Shown in pieces: positions 26,019 through 34,265 of a stretch of DNA of 64,000 bases. The stretch comes from AC-32 sp038237925 (GTDB lineage Bacteria > Actinomycetota > Thermoleophilia > Gaiellales > Gaiellaceae). How positions within the stretch are numbered: position 1 is the first letter of the stretch; each line of letters starts with the position of its first letter. Position numbers and translations under genes: made by a program. The stretch spans positions 62,001-126,000 of the forward strand of contig JBBRYF010000007.1 of the NCBI GenBank assembly GCA_038237925.1. The letters are read 5' to 3'. Under the pieces are notes generated by a model. That model was not told where the DNA came from. It did no database searches and saw only the letters and a list, made by a program, of their open reading frames with translations.

Positions 26019-26588
26019 TCAGGTGCCGTCGAAGGTGGCGACGACCGCCTCGGCGACGACTTTCATCGGCCGGCCGGAGACTTGGCTCGCCTTGCGCAGG
26101 CGGGCGAAGGCCTCCTGCTCGCTCAGCCCCTCGCGCTCCATCAGGAGCCCTTTCGCACGTTCGATCGACTTGCGCGAGGCGAGGGCCTCGGCCAGCGAAT
26201 CGGCCTGCTCGCGTAGCGCCACGAGCTCCTCGTGCCGGGCGCGCGCGGTCCGGATCGCAGGCAGCAGGTCCTGCTCGCGGAACGGCTTGACGAGGTAGCC
26301 GAAGACGCCCGCCTCGACGGCCCGTGCGACGAGCTCGTCCTGCCCGTAGGCCGTGAGCATCACGATCGGGATCGGGCGCTCGGCCAGGATCCGCTTCGCC
26401 GCCTCGATCCCGTCGAGTCGCGGCATCTTCACGTCGAGAACCGCGAGGTCGGGCTCCTCGCTGCGTGCGAGCTCGACCGCCTCGAGCCCGTCCTTCGCCT
26501 CGGCGCAGACCTCGAACCCCGCCCGCTCGAGCAGGTCGCGCAGGTCGAGCCGGATGATCGTCTCGTCCTCGGCAACGAGGATCCTCAT
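26019..26588 (-). CDS. Response regulator with ANTAR RNA-binding output domain
   Basis: 189 residues. A receiver domain at 1-120 has acidic pocket AEDE near 6-9, phosphoacceptor Asp in LAVLDVKMPRLDG near 54, Thr in MLTAYG and Lys in YLVKPF. An ANTAR domain follows at ~130-185 (RKSIERAKGLLMEREGLSEQEAF). Known ANTAR regulators (AmiR, NasR, EutV) bind paired small RNA hairpins with hexanucleotide loops and prevent transcription termination. The GAF histidine kinase 0.7 kb away is a plausible partner; attenuator-like leaders occur upstream of two glutamine synthetase genes within 8 kb. ATG 26588 follows a TACGAT box by 7 nt. Confidence 0.94.
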   Translation of the reverse strand: MRILVAEDETIIRLDLRDLLERAGFEVCAEAKDGLEAVELARSEEPDLAVLDVKMPRLDGIEAAKRILAERPIPIVMLTAYGQDELVARAVEAGVFGYLVKPFREQDLLPAIRTARARHEELVALREQADSLAEALASRKSIERAKGLLMEREGLSEQEAFARLRKASQVSGRPMKVVAEAVVATFDGT

Positions 26589-26595
26589 GGCGCAG

Positions 26596-26605
26596 ATCGT
26601 AGACT
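26596..26605. promoter_or_regulatory. Overlapping divergent -10 boxes
   Basis: The decamer ATCGTAGACT contains TACGAT on the minus strand (7 nt before the response regulator ATG) and TAGACT on the plus strand (7 nt before the methyltransferase ATG), sharing TA. The two leaderless promoters should be mutually exclusive. Confidence 0.5.
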
Positions 26606-26612
26606 CGGGACG

Positions 26613-27254
26613 ATGAGCGCCTGCTGCGTACGAGGCTACGAGCGGTTCTTCGGGCGGCGGACCGCTCGGCGGGACGCGCGGCGCTATCGCCGGAAGGGCC
26701 TCGATCCGACGGCAAAGAGACTTGTCGACGAGCTCGCGGCGCACGGAGTCAACGGAGCGTCGGCCCTCGAGATCGGCGGCGGCATCGGGGCGATCGAGCT
26801 CGAGCTCCTGCGGCGAGGGCTCGACCGCGCCACGATCGTCGAGCTGTCGCACGGCTACGACGACGAGGCGTCCACGCTCGCGCGGGAGCGCGGCGTCGAG
26901 AGCCGGATCGAGCGGCGCCACGGCGACTTCGTCGAGGGCGAGGCGGAGGTCGATCCCGCAGATCTCGTAGTCATGCACCGGGTTGTCTGCTGTTACCCGG
27001 ATCCGGAGCGGCTGGTGGGGGCCGCGGCGAGCCACGCGCGGCGGCTGCTGGCGCTGAGCTTCCCGCGGGACAAGTGGTGGCTACGGCTCGGCTTCCGCGG
27101 GGTGAACCTCTGGTGCCGGCTCACGGGCGGGATCGAGGCGTTCGTCCACGACCCGGCGCGCGTGGTCGCGGCAGCGGAGGCGTCGGGCCTTCGAACCGTC
27201 CTGCACCAGCGCTCGGGCCGCATCTGGCGCGTCGCCGTCTTCGAGCGGCTCTAG
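26613..27254 (+). CDS. SAM-dependent methyltransferase-like protein
   Basis: 213 residues with a class I methyltransferase core: LEIGGGIGAIELELL (motif I, ~60), IVELSHGYDDEA (motif II acidic loop) and DLVVMHRVVCCYPD (motif IV, ~125) followed by LALSFPRDKWW. It resembles ubiquinone/Mg-protoporphyrin-type methyltransferases in outline but the substrate cannot be assigned. It is divergent from the ANTAR regulator across 24 bp and convergent with the histidine kinase. Confidence 0.75.
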   Translation: MSACCVRGYERFFGRRTARRDARRYRRKGLDPTAKRLVDELAAHGVNGASALEIGGGIGAIELELLRRGLDRATIVELSHGYDDEASTLARERGVESRIERRHGDFVEGEAEVDPADLVVMHRVVCCYPDPERLVGAAASHARRLLALSFPRDKWWLRLGFRGVNLWCRLTGGIEAFVHDPARVVAAAEASGLRTVLHQRSGRIWRVAVFERL

Positions 27255-27312
27255 GAGGGTTTGTCGGGATAGCGCGGTTCGGGGACTCAGCGGTATTTCG
27301 TCAAGCCCTCCT
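27253..27312. terminator. Inverted repeat between convergent genes
   Basis: AGGAGGGTTTG (27253-27263) and CAAGCCCTCCT (27302-27312) pair over 11 positions with one G-T, touching both stop codons. The loop is about 38 nt and there is no long T-run, so terminator activity in both directions is only likely. Confidence 0.4.
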
Positions 27313-28718
27313 TAAGCGGGGAAGACGACCTCGGCCCTGAGGCCGCCGTTCGACTCGAGCGAGAGCGTGCCGCCAAGCTCGTCGCGCACGAGCGCTCGGA
27401 CGATCGAGAGCCCGGTGCCGGAGACCGGATCGCCGTCAACACCTGAGCCGTCGTCCGCGATCGCCAACACGACGTCGCCGTCCCGACGGGCGAGCTCGAC
27501 CCGCACTGTCTGGCCCCCGTGCTCGAGAGCGTTCTGCAGCAACTCCGAAAACACGAGCGCGAGCGCCGTCGCGCGATTGCCGGCGAGCGCGATCGGCTCG
27601 AGTGACGCCTCGACGGCCTTCGCCGCGCCGAGCCCCTGCACCAGCATCGCCCGCAGCCGGTCGAGCAGCTCGTCGAGCTCGACGTCGTCGTCTCGCCGCT
27701 CGGTCAGAACCTCGTGGACGGCGGCAATGGCGAGGACGCGGTTGACCGAGTCGTCCAGCGCCTTTCGCGCATCGACATCGTCGGCGCGCGCCTGCAGCCG
27801 CAGGAGCGACGCCACCGTTTGCAGGTTGTTCTTGACCCGGTGGTGGATCTCCTGAGCGAGCACCCCCCGCAACACCGCGCGGCCATGCTCGAGCGCGACC
27901 GCTGCGTGGCTCGCGATCGAGCCGAGCAGCGCGCGGTCGTCGGCAGTGAAGGGCACGTCGCGGTCGCAGACGAGCTCGCCGACCTGCCGGCCCTTCCAGC
28001 GCAGGGGCACGCGCACGGCGTGCTTGCCGGCGCGCCCGTCGGGCCAGCCGACCTCGCCGTCCTCGAGCACGATCGCCGCCCCGGTCGCCCCGAGCGCGTC
28101 GACGGTCGCCTCGACGATTCCCTCGAGCGACTCCTCGAGGTAGAGCGACTCCGAGACCGCCTCTGAGATCCGCGCCAGCGCCTCGAGCTCCACCACCCGC
28201 CGCTGCGCCTGCGCGTAGAGCTTCGCGTGCTCGATCGTCTGCGCCACCTGCGTGGCGATAGCGCTCAGCAGGTCGATCTCGGCCGACGAGAACTCACGCG
28301 GCTCGCGCGTGCGCACGTTCAGCGCGCCCTCGAGCTTCTCGCGCGCGAGGATCGGGACGGCGAGGATCGACTCGTACTCGTCCTCGCGCAGGTTCGGGAA
28401 CGCCTTGAACCGCTCGTCGAGGTGGGCCTGCGCAGCGATCATCACGGGCGCCCGCGCGGCCGCCGCGCTGCCGGTGATCCCGTCGCCGGGACGCATCCGT
28501 GGCCGCCCGGTCATCTCCTCGACCCGCGTGCCGAAGGTCGCGCGCAGGACGAGCTCGTCGGCCTGTTCGTCGTAGAGGTAGACGAAGCACGCATCCGCAC
28601 CGAGCGCGTCGGCGACCTCGCGGGCGACGAGCGACAGCACCTCCTCGAGGTCGAGCGTCGAGTTGACCGCCGCGATCGTCTCCGTCAGCAGGCGCAGGTG
28701 CCGCGCCGTCTCGTCCAC
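27312..28718 (-). CDS. Sensor histidine kinase, GAF-GAF-HisKA_2-HATPase
   Basis: 468 soluble residues. GAF 1 at ~15-165 (DALGADACFVYLYDEQ), GAF 2 at ~180-320, a HisKA_2 dimerisation segment EIHHRVKNNLQTVASLL near 325 with the phosphoacceptor His, and a GHKL domain with SELLQNALEHGG, IADDGSG and GTGLSIV. This architecture matches kinases that pair with ANTAR regulators such as EutW with EutV. No membrane segment, so it senses a cytoplasmic ligand. GTG 28718 is 6 nt after TACAAT. Confidence 0.93.
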   Translation of the reverse strand: MDETARHLRLLTETIAAVNSTLDLEEVLSLVAREVADALGADACFVYLYDEQADELVLRATFGTRVEEMTGRPRMRPGDGITGSAAAARAPVMIAAQAHLDERFKAFPNLREDEYESILAVPILAREKLEGALNVRTREPREFSSAEIDLLSAIATQVAQTIEHAKLYAQAQRRVVELEALARISEAVSESLYLEESLEGIVEATVDALGATGAAIVLEDGEVGWPDGRAGKHAVRVPLRWKGRQVGELVCDRDVPFTADDRALLGSIASHAAVALEHGRAVLRGVLAQEIHHRVKNNLQTVASLLRLQARADDVDARKALDDSVNRVLAIAAVHEVLTERRDDDVELDELLDRLRAMLVQGLGAAKAVEASLEPIALAGNRATALALVFSELLQNALEHGGQTVRVELARRDGDVVLAIADDGSGVDGDPVSGTGLSIVRALVRDELGGTLSLESNGGLRAEVVFPA

Positions 28719-28724
28719 CTGGCG

Positions 28725-28730
28725 ATTGTA
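28725..28730 (-). promoter_or_regulatory. -10 box TACAAT for the histidine kinase
   Basis: TACAAT on the minus strand plus 6 nt (CGCCAG) leads directly to GTG 28718, a leaderless arrangement. Confidence 0.5.
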
Positions 28731-28748
28731 GGTAGCCGAGGCACTCCG

Positions 28749-28754
28749 TACGAT
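28749..28754 (+). promoter_or_regulatory. -10 box TACGAT for the membrane-protein pair
   Basis: TACGAT plus 6 nt (CGCGGC) leads to GTG 28761. Confidence 0.45.
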
Positions 28755-28760
28755 CGCGGC

Positions 28761-29234
28761 GTGAGCACGTACCAATGGCTGCTCGTCTTCCACGTAACCG
28801 GAGCGTTCCTGCTGCTCGGCGGCGGGACGATCGCGGCGGCGCTGAATCTCGCCGCGTTGCGCCGTGACCGTCCGAGCGAGATCGTGTTCCTGTTCGGCCT
28901 GATCCGGATCGCGGTCGTCGCGATCATGGTCGGGACGGGGCTCGCGTTCGTGTTCGGGCTCTGGCTGGTGCACGACGCGCACTACGGCTACGGCGACGGC
29001 TGGGTCGTGGCGGCGATCCTGCTCCTGATCGTGGCGAACGCGCTCGGCGGTATGGGCGGCATGCGCGACGAGCGCACCGCGAAGCTGGCGCGCGAGCTCG
29101 CGGCCGCCGGCGACGCACCGAGCTCGGAGCTGCGTGCCCGAGTGCGCGACCCGATCTCGCTGGCGCTCAGCTACGGCAGCGGTCTCGTGCTCGTGGCGGT
29201 CCTCGCGCTGATGATCTGGAAGCCGGGCGCATGA
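28761..29234 (+). CDS. DUF2269-like integral membrane protein
   Basis: 157 residues with four predicted helices; helix 1 reads WLLVFHVTGAFLLLGGG, a His-containing first helix typical of DUF2269-like proteins. A GGMGGMRDERTAKLARELAA cytoplasmic loop separates helices 3 and 4. GTG 28761 is preceded by a TACGAT box at 6 nt. It overlaps the next, related gene by ATGA. Function unknown. Confidence 0.7.
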   Translation: MSTYQWLLVFHVTGAFLLLGGGTIAAALNLAALRRDRPSEIVFLFGLIRIAVVAIMVGTGLAFVFGLWLVHDAHYGYGDGWVVAAILLLIVANALGGMGGMRDERTAKLARELAAAGDAPSSELRARVRDPISLALSYGSGLVLVAVLALMIWKPGA

Positions 29235-29662
29235 TCCTCGCGCTCATCCGGCCGGGAAGCTGGAACCTGCCGCTCTTCCTGCACGTACTCGGCGCGAGCG
29301 TCCTCTTTGGCGCGACCGCCACGGTGGCGATCCTCGGCTTCGCCAGTCGCCGCCGCGGCGAGTACGCGGCGCTGCTCGCACGGATCGCGCAGCGCACGTT
29401 CATGCTCGGGATCCTCCCGGCCTACATCGTGATGCGGGTCGGCGCGCAGTGGATCGACAGCAAGGAGTTCCCGCACGGCCACGAGCCCGGCTGGGTCGGC
29501 GTCGGCTTCGCGATCTCCGATGCGGGGGCGCTCCTGTTGATCATCGTCGGGATATTGCTCGCGGTACGGCGGCAGCGCATCCTGCTCGCGGTCCCGATGC
29601 TGACGGTGCTCTATGTGGTCGCCCTGGGCATCGCCTGGGTCGCCATGTCCGGCAAACCCTAG
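29231..29662 (+). CDS. Second DUF2269-like integral membrane protein
   Basis: 143 residues with four helices; the first (LFLHVLGASVLFGATATVAILG) resembles that of the preceding gene, so the pair probably arose by duplication and may form a heteromer. An additional loop WIDSKEFPHGHEPGW carries two His. ATG 29231 overlaps the upstream stop (ATGA). Function unknown. Confidence 0.7.
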   Translation: MILALIRPGSWNLPLFLHVLGASVLFGATATVAILGFASRRRGEYAALLARIAQRTFMLGILPAYIVMRVGAQWIDSKEFPHGHEPGWVGVGFAISDAGALLLIIVGILLAVRRQRILLAVPMLTVLYVVALGIAWVAMSGKP

Positions 29663-29679
29663 ATCCCCAGAACGACCAC

Positions 29680-29704
29680 GAGCTGCGGGAAAACCCAGCA
29701 GCTC
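29680..29704. terminator. Hairpin after the membrane-protein pair
   Basis: GAGCTGC-GGG pairs with CCC-A-GCAGCTC around AAAA (10 bp with a bulged A). No T-run follows. It lies between the convergent membrane-protein and glnA genes; the rest of 29663-29770 shows nothing recognisable. Confidence 0.45.
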
Positions 29705-29770
29705 GCAGTCGGCCGTCAGTTGGATCTCGCGCGCCGCAGAGCGGCGAGATCGGCGCTCATCTTTGCACGA

Positions 29771-31135
29771 CTACAGAACAGATAGGTAGCGCTCGAGTTC
29801 CCAGTCGGTCAGCTGGACGCGGTAATCGTCCCACTCTTTGCGCTTCAGCTCGACGTAGCGGTCGAAGATGTGCGGGCCGAGGGCCTTGCGCGCCAGGTCG
29901 GACTGGGCCAGCTCGTCGATCGCCTCGCCGAGCGTCTCCGGGAGCGAGACGATGCCCTGCTCGCGGCGCTGCTCGGGCGTGAGGTGGTAGAGGTTCGTCT
30001 CCATCGGGTCGGGCAGCTCGTAGCCCCGCTCGATCCCCTCGAGGCCCGCGTGCAGGAGCGCCGCGAAGGTCAGGTAGGGGTTGCACGCGGGATCGGGGCA
30101 GCGGATCTCGGCGCGGGTCGCCTGCTCCGAGCCCGGCTTGTAGAGCGGGATCCGGATCAGCGCCGAGCGGTTGCGCTGCGACCACGCGACGTAGACCGGC
30201 GCCTCGTAGCCGGGCACGAGCCGCTTGTACGAGTTGACCCACTGTGCGAAGACGGCGGCGATCTCGCGTGCGTGGCGCAGCTGGCCGGCGATGAACGCCT
30301 TGCCGACGTCGGAGAGGTGCCACTGGTCAGACTCGTCGAAGAACTGGTTGCGCCCGTCCGTGAAGAGCGACATGTGCGTGTGCATCCCCGAGCCGTTCTC
30401 GCCGAAGATCGGCTTCGGCATGAAGGTCGCGTGGTAGCCGGCCTTCTTGGCGATCTCCTTCACGATCAGGCGATAGGTGACCGTGGCGTCGGCCATCGTC
30501 AGCGCCGGGGCGTAGCGCATGTCGATCTCGTGCTGGGAGGGCCCGACCTCGTGGTGTACGTACTCGATCGGGATGCCGACGGTCTCGAGCGCGCGCACCG
30601 TCTCCTGGCGCAGCTCGCCGGCGGCGTCCATCGTCGTCATCGCGAAGTAGCCGCCCTCGTCGAGCGTCTCCGTCCCCCTGTCGTCCTTGAAGAGGAAGTA
30701 CTCGAGCTCTGGGCCGACGTTGAACGTGTCGAAGCCGGCGTCGGTCATCCGCTCTAGCGCGCGGCGCAGCACGTAGCGCGGGTCGCCCTCGTAGGGCTGG
30801 CCGTCAGGCGTGACGACATCGCAGATCATGCGCGCGACCCTCGTCTCGCCTTCCTTCCACGGCATCGGCGTGAACGTCTCGGGGTCGGGGATCGCGACCA
30901 TGTCGGATTCCTCGATCGCGTTGAAACCGGTGATCGACGAGCCGTCAAAGCCCATCCCGTCGTCGAGGGCGGCCTCCATCTCGCTCGGCGTGACCGCGAA
31001 GCTCTTCAGGTGCCCCTCGATGTCGGTGAACCAGAGGAGCAGGAACTCGATCCCCTCGTCCTTGATCCGCCCGAGCACGTTCTTGCGTGCCTTCGGATCG
31101 CTCGTCGCCCTCGGCTTGCTCTCGACCTGCGCCAC
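29771..31135 (-). CDS. glnA: Glutamine synthetase type I (GSI-alpha-like)
   Basis: 454 residues; MGFDGSSITGFNAIEESDM near 60, the metal site GPELEYFLF near 145, HHEVGPSQHEIDMRYA near 200, the ATP loop FMPKPIFGENGSGMHTHMS near 240 and ARAEIRCPDPACNPYL near 350 (NRSALIRIP just before). Length and absence of an extra insert fit the GSI-alpha class. It condenses glutamate and ammonia. GTG 31135 has GGGAGGAG 6 nt upstream, which in turn follows an intrinsic terminator, so expression probably requires antitermination. Confidence 0.96.
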   Translation of the reverse strand: MAQVESKPRATSDPKARKNVLGRIKDEGIEFLLLWFTDIEGHLKSFAVTPSEMEAALDDGMGFDGSSITGFNAIEESDMVAIPDPETFTPMPWKEGETRVARMICDVVTPDGQPYEGDPRYVLRRALERMTDAGFDTFNVGPELEYFLFKDDRGTETLDEGGYFAMTTMDAAGELRQETVRALETVGIPIEYVHHEVGPSQHEIDMRYAPALTMADATVTYRLIVKEIAKKAGYHATFMPKPIFGENGSGMHTHMSLFTDGRNQFFDESDQWHLSDVGKAFIAGQLRHAREIAAVFAQWVNSYKRLVPGYEAPVYVAWSQRNRSALIRIPLYKPGSEQATRAEIRCPDPACNPYLTFAALLHAGLEGIERGYELPDPMETNLYHLTPEQRREQGIVSLPETLGEAIDELAQSDLARKALGPHIFDRYVELKRKEWDDYRVQLTDWELERYLSVL

Positions 31136-31159
31136 GCTCGACTCCTCCCTTCAAAACAC

Positions 31160-31208
31160 AAAAAGCCCCGGAACGCTTGCGCGCCCGAGGCCCCGTCGCC
31201 TTCGAACT
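31160..31208 (-). promoter_or_regulatory. Attenuator-like leader of glnA
   Basis: Minus-strand RNA from about 31208. The terminator uses arms 31181-31191 and 31165-31176 with a GCAA loop (31177-31180), followed by TTTTT at 31164-31160. A competing hairpin AGGC (31198-31201), hexaloop GACGGG (31192-31197), GCCT (31188-31191) takes the first bases of the terminator 5' arm. The layout matches the glnII leader block by block (AGT, CGAAGGCG, GGGGCCTC, CAAGCG, T-run). Confidence 0.7.
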
Positions 31209-31215
31209 GCGCGCA

Positions 31216-31221
31216 AGCCTA
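31216..31221 (-). promoter_or_regulatory. -10 box TAGGCT of glnA, inside the MFS stop codon
   Basis: The box starts with the TAG stop of the MFS gene. Seven nt after it comes AGT (31208), the same spacing and start trinucleotide as in the glnII promoter. No good -35 is seen. Confidence 0.5.
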
Positions 31222-32478
31222 GCCGATGATCGCCTCGGCAGGAGGGAGCTCGTCGAGCTCCGGCTCGCGACCCTGGTGCGCGATCGCGCGGCCGTAGAGG
31301 CCGAGCGCCGGCCCGATCGCGGTGGCGCCCACCGCCAGCGCCGCGCGGATCCCCCAGACGTTGCCGACCACGCCCAGGACCGGCCCGCCGCCGGTCTGGC
31401 CGATCGCGTTCGCCTGCCCGCTGATGGAGAGCACCGTCGCCCGGACGCGGGAGTCGGTGATCTGCTCGTTCAGCCAGATCGTGTAGAGCGGGCCGGCGAG
31501 GTCGCGCGCGAAGAAGACGCCGAGGAGTGCACCGATCGCAATCCAGACCGACCCGGTGAGCGCAAAGAGGAGCATCGCGACCAACTCCAGCACCGTGAGG
31601 CCGAGGAGCGAGCGTGTTACGACCTCGCGGCCGCCGCGATGGAAACGCCGGATCAGCCAGGTCGTCCCGGCGAAGCCGAGCACCATGCCGGCCAGCCAGA
31701 AGATCCCGAACCAGACCACCGGGCTCAGGCTTCCCACCGCGGGCAGCCCGACGTCGCGCAGGAAGTGGGCCTCCTTCAACCGGTCAAACGCCTCGCTGGA
31801 CGTCCCCATGAAGAAGTCGACCCCGACCAGCAGCAGGATCACAGGGGCGGCCCAGGCGTAGCGAGCGCCGGCGAGGGCCGTCGAGCGCATCTCGACCAGC
31901 GCGGAGCCACGCTCGGCGCGAGGCCGGCGGCGGAAGCCGGTCTCGGGCATGAGCGCGATGCAAGCAAGCCCGCAGGCGATCGTGATCGCCCCGCCGAGAA
32001 CCACGCCGGCCCGCAGCGACAGCGTGCCAACGGCGATCTGAAGGACGAGCCCGACGACGGCGCCGGCCTGCCCGAAGCGGCTCGCCCGCAGGAAGATCGT
32101 TCCGACGCGGTCGACACCCACCTCGTCTGTGATCCACGCCTGGTCGGCACCGCTCGTGAACGTGTACGAAAAGCCCCAGAGACCCCAGAACGCGATGATC
32201 AGCCACGGCGCCGAGACGACGCCCACGGCAACCCAGGCCGCGCCCATGCCCAGGTAGCCGATGATCAGCGAGAGCCGCCGGCTGTACGTGTCGGCGACGA
32301 CGCCGGTCGGAACCTCGAACAGGAAAACGGCGCCCTCCATCACCGTCCCCATCAGCACGAGCTGGAGCGGCGAGAAGTGCAGCTCGCGGACCAGGTAGAC
32401 GGCCATCACGACCCACGTGGGCATCCGCAGGGCGAAGTTCAGGCCGTAGTACAGCGGCGTCGCGGGCAGCGGCCTCAC
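31219..32478 (-). CDS. MFS transporter
   Basis: 419 residues, 12 predicted helices; helix 2-3 loop contains the MFS motif-A-like VADTYSRRLSL near 60 and the central loop is short and basic (ETGFRRRPRAERG). The pattern resembles drug-efflux MFS proteins of the DHA3 style. GTG 32478 starts 4 nt after the ABC permease gene, so all three exporter genes are one operon. The glnA promoter is embedded in its stop codon. Substrate unknown. Confidence 0.85.
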   Translation of the reverse strand: MRPLPATPLYYGLNFALRMPTWVVMAVYLVRELHFSPLQLVLMGTVMEGAVFLFEVPTGVVADTYSRRLSLIIGYLGMGAAWVAVGVVSAPWLIIAFWGLWGFSYTFTSGADQAWITDEVGVDRVGTIFLRASRFGQAGAVVGLVLQIAVGTLSLRAGVVLGGAITIACGLACIALMPETGFRRRPRAERGSALVEMRSTALAGARYAWAAPVILLLVGVDFFMGTSSEAFDRLKEAHFLRDVGLPAVGSLSPVVWFGIFWLAGMVLGFAGTTWLIRRFHRGGREVVTRSLLGLTVLELVAMLLFALTGSVWIAIGALLGVFFARDLAGPLYTIWLNEQITDSRVRATVLSISGQANAIGQTGGGPVLGVVGNVWGIRAALAVGATAIGPALGLYGRAIAHQGREPELDELPPAEAIIG

Positions 32479-32482
32479 GGCT

Positions 32483-33316
32483 CTATCCAGACCGCTTCAG
32501 CTTCCCGTGCTTCTTCGCGTAGCGCTCGCCCGTGCGGAAGGTCCAGAGACCGAGCGGCACCGAGACCGCCCCGATGATGAGCAGCGCCCAGATCTCGCGC
32601 CAAAGGTCGGTGATGCCCGCGCCGTTGATGATCGCATCACGGCAGCCGCGCAGCGCGTAGGTCGCGGGCGAGATCTTCGCCAGCCACTGCATCCACGTCG
32701 GCAGCACCGAGACCGGGTAGTAGACGCCCGAGACGACGAGCAGCAGGCCCTGCGCGACGAAGCCGAGCTGCGTCCCCTTCTCGGGCGAGATCAGCGGCAG
32801 GACGGCGGTCATCATCCCGATCCCGATGAACGAGAGGGACGCGATCACCAGCAGCACGAGCGCTGCGACGTAGTTCGCCTTCGGCAGGTGCAGGCCAAAG
32901 AACGCGGCGACGACGCCGAAGAGCAGAACCGCGCGGATCACGCCGTAGCCGATCGCGAACAGGCCCATCCCGAACAGGTGGACCGGCCGCGAGAGCGGCG
33001 CCATGAACGTGTACTCGATCGTCCCCTCCCAGCGCTCCCACGCGACGGTCTCCGTGAGGATCTCGAAGATAATCCCGAGGTAAGCCCAGATCACCCCGCC
33101 GACGAGCAGGATCGTCGTGACGCGCTGGACGTCAATGTGGCCCCCGACCGCGGGGATCCCCTTGGCGATGAAAACGATCGTGAGCGTGTTCGCGACCGTC
33201 CAGAGGAAGAACGCCACGTCCCACCAGATGTAGCGCTTGACCAGGTAGATGTTGCGCTCGATCACGCCGCCGAGTCCGACGAGCTCGTGTCGCAGGGCAA
33301 GGCTCATCGCGCGCAT
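32483..33316 (-). CDS. ABC-2 type transporter permease
   Basis: 277 residues with six helices and an amphipathic N-terminus (VIERNIYLVKRYIWWDVAFF), the ABC2_membrane pattern. The conserved loop before the last helices reads VLPTWMQWLAKISPATYALRGCRDAI. ATG 33316 overlaps the ATPase stop by one base (TGATG) with GAGGTG upstream. It forms an exporter with the ATPase gene, probably for a drug or lipid. Confidence 0.9.
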   Translation of the reverse strand: MRAMSLALRHELVGLGGVIERNIYLVKRYIWWDVAFFLWTVANTLTIVFIAKGIPAVGGHIDVQRVTTILLVGGVIWAYLGIIFEILTETVAWERWEGTIEYTFMAPLSRPVHLFGMGLFAIGYGVIRAVLLFGVVAAFFGLHLPKANYVAALVLLVIASLSFIGIGMMTAVLPLISPEKGTQLGFVAQGLLLVVSGVYYPVSVLPTWMQWLAKISPATYALRGCRDAIINGAGITDLWREIWALLIIGAVSVPLGLWTFRTGERYAKKHGKLKRSG

Positions 33317-34098
33317 CAGCGCTCACCTCCGTGTCCGTTCTCGAAGGCGTGACCGCTTGCGGCGAAGAACGCCTCCTCCAGGGTTTCCGAGTCGTAGCGG
33401 GCCTTCAGCTCGTCGGCCGGCTCGAGGCAGAGCAGCTCGCCGTTATCGAGGATGCCGATCCGGTCGGCGAGGCTCTCGGCCTCGACCAAGTCGTGCGTGC
33501 AGAGCAGGATCGTCGCGTCGTGCTCGGTGCGCACCTCGCGGATGAACTCCTGCACCTCCTGCTTCGACCGCGGGTCGAGGCCCGTCGTCGGCTCGTCGAG
33601 GAGGAGCAGGATCGGTGAGGTCAAGAGCGCGCGGGCGAGCGCGACCTTCTGCTGCATGCCGCGGGAGAGGTTCTCCATCGGCTCGTCGCGCCGGTCGGGC
33701 GGGAAGCCGACGCGCCCGAGGATCTCCGGGATCCGGTCCTTGGTCGCGGCCGGGCGCAGCCCGTAGAAGCGGGCGGCGTAGCTCAGGTTCTCGACCGCCG
33801 ACATCTTCTTGAAGAAGCTCGCCTCGACGGAGACGCGGTTGACCATCCGCCTGACCGCGCGCGTCTCCTTGAACGCGTCGCGGCCGAAGACGAAGGCGCT
33901 GCCGCCCTCCGGCAAAAGGAGCGTCGAGAGCAGGCGGACGAGCGTCGACTTCCCCGACCCGTTCTGGCCGAGGATCGCGACGCACTCGCCGCGCTCCATC
34001 TCGAAGGTCACGCCGCGCAGCGCGGGCACGCGACGCTTGCCGCGCTTGTCACGGCGGGTGAACTCCTTGCGCAGGTTTTCGACTTCCAGGGCTTTCAT
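33316..34098 (-). CDS. ABC transporter ATP-binding protein
   Basis: 260 residues: Walker A GQNGSGKSTLVRLL (~41), signature NLSRGMQQKVALARALL (~145), Walker B ILLLLDEPTTGLD and H-loop CTHDLVEAESLADR. Signature LSRGM rather than LSGGQ is common in ABC-2 export ATPases. ATG 34098 is preferred because GGAG lies 6 nt upstream; an in-frame TTG at 34110 would add four residues. It powers the adjacent permease. Confidence 0.93.
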   Translation of the reverse strand: MKALEVENLRKEFTRRDKRGKRRVPALRGVTFEMERGECVAILGQNGSGKSTLVRLLSTLLLPEGGSAFVFGRDAFKETRAVRRMVNRVSVEASFFKKMSAVENLSYAARFYGLRPAATKDRIPEILGRVGFPPDRRDEPMENLSRGMQQKVALARALLTSPILLLLDEPTTGLDPRSKQEVQEFIREVRTEHDATILLCTHDLVEAESLADRIGILDNGELLCLEPADELKARYDSETLEEAFFAASGHAFENGHGGER

Positions 34099-34228
34099 GT
34101 GGTGCTCCAACTCGACGGGACGCGGACAGGGCGCACCTACCTGATCAGGCGGTGCGCGCAGGGACCGGAGTCAGCCGAGGAGCAACATCGCGGGCCGACG
34201 ATACCTGCGGCCCCTGCCGGCCGCAAGC

Positions 34229-34258
34229 TTGCGCTCCGTCCGTGCAGTGGGCTAACGT
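34229..34258 (+). promoter_or_regulatory. Promoter of glnII: TTGCGC-18-TAACGT
   Basis: TTGCGC at 34229-34234, 18-nt spacer, TAACGT at 34253-34258; predicted start at A34266, 7 nt after the box and immediately before the leader hairpins. It lies in the ~250-bp gap between the ABC ATPase and glnII. The rest of that gap (34111-34228) shows no gene. Confidence 0.5.
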
Positions 34259-34265
34259 GCGCTGC

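Noticed and set aside
31209..31218. The 10-bp repeat as a simple RNA antiterminator for glnA
   Set aside because: If transcription starts at 31208, as the match to glnII suggests, the upstream arm is not in the RNA. Kept only as a read-through possibility.
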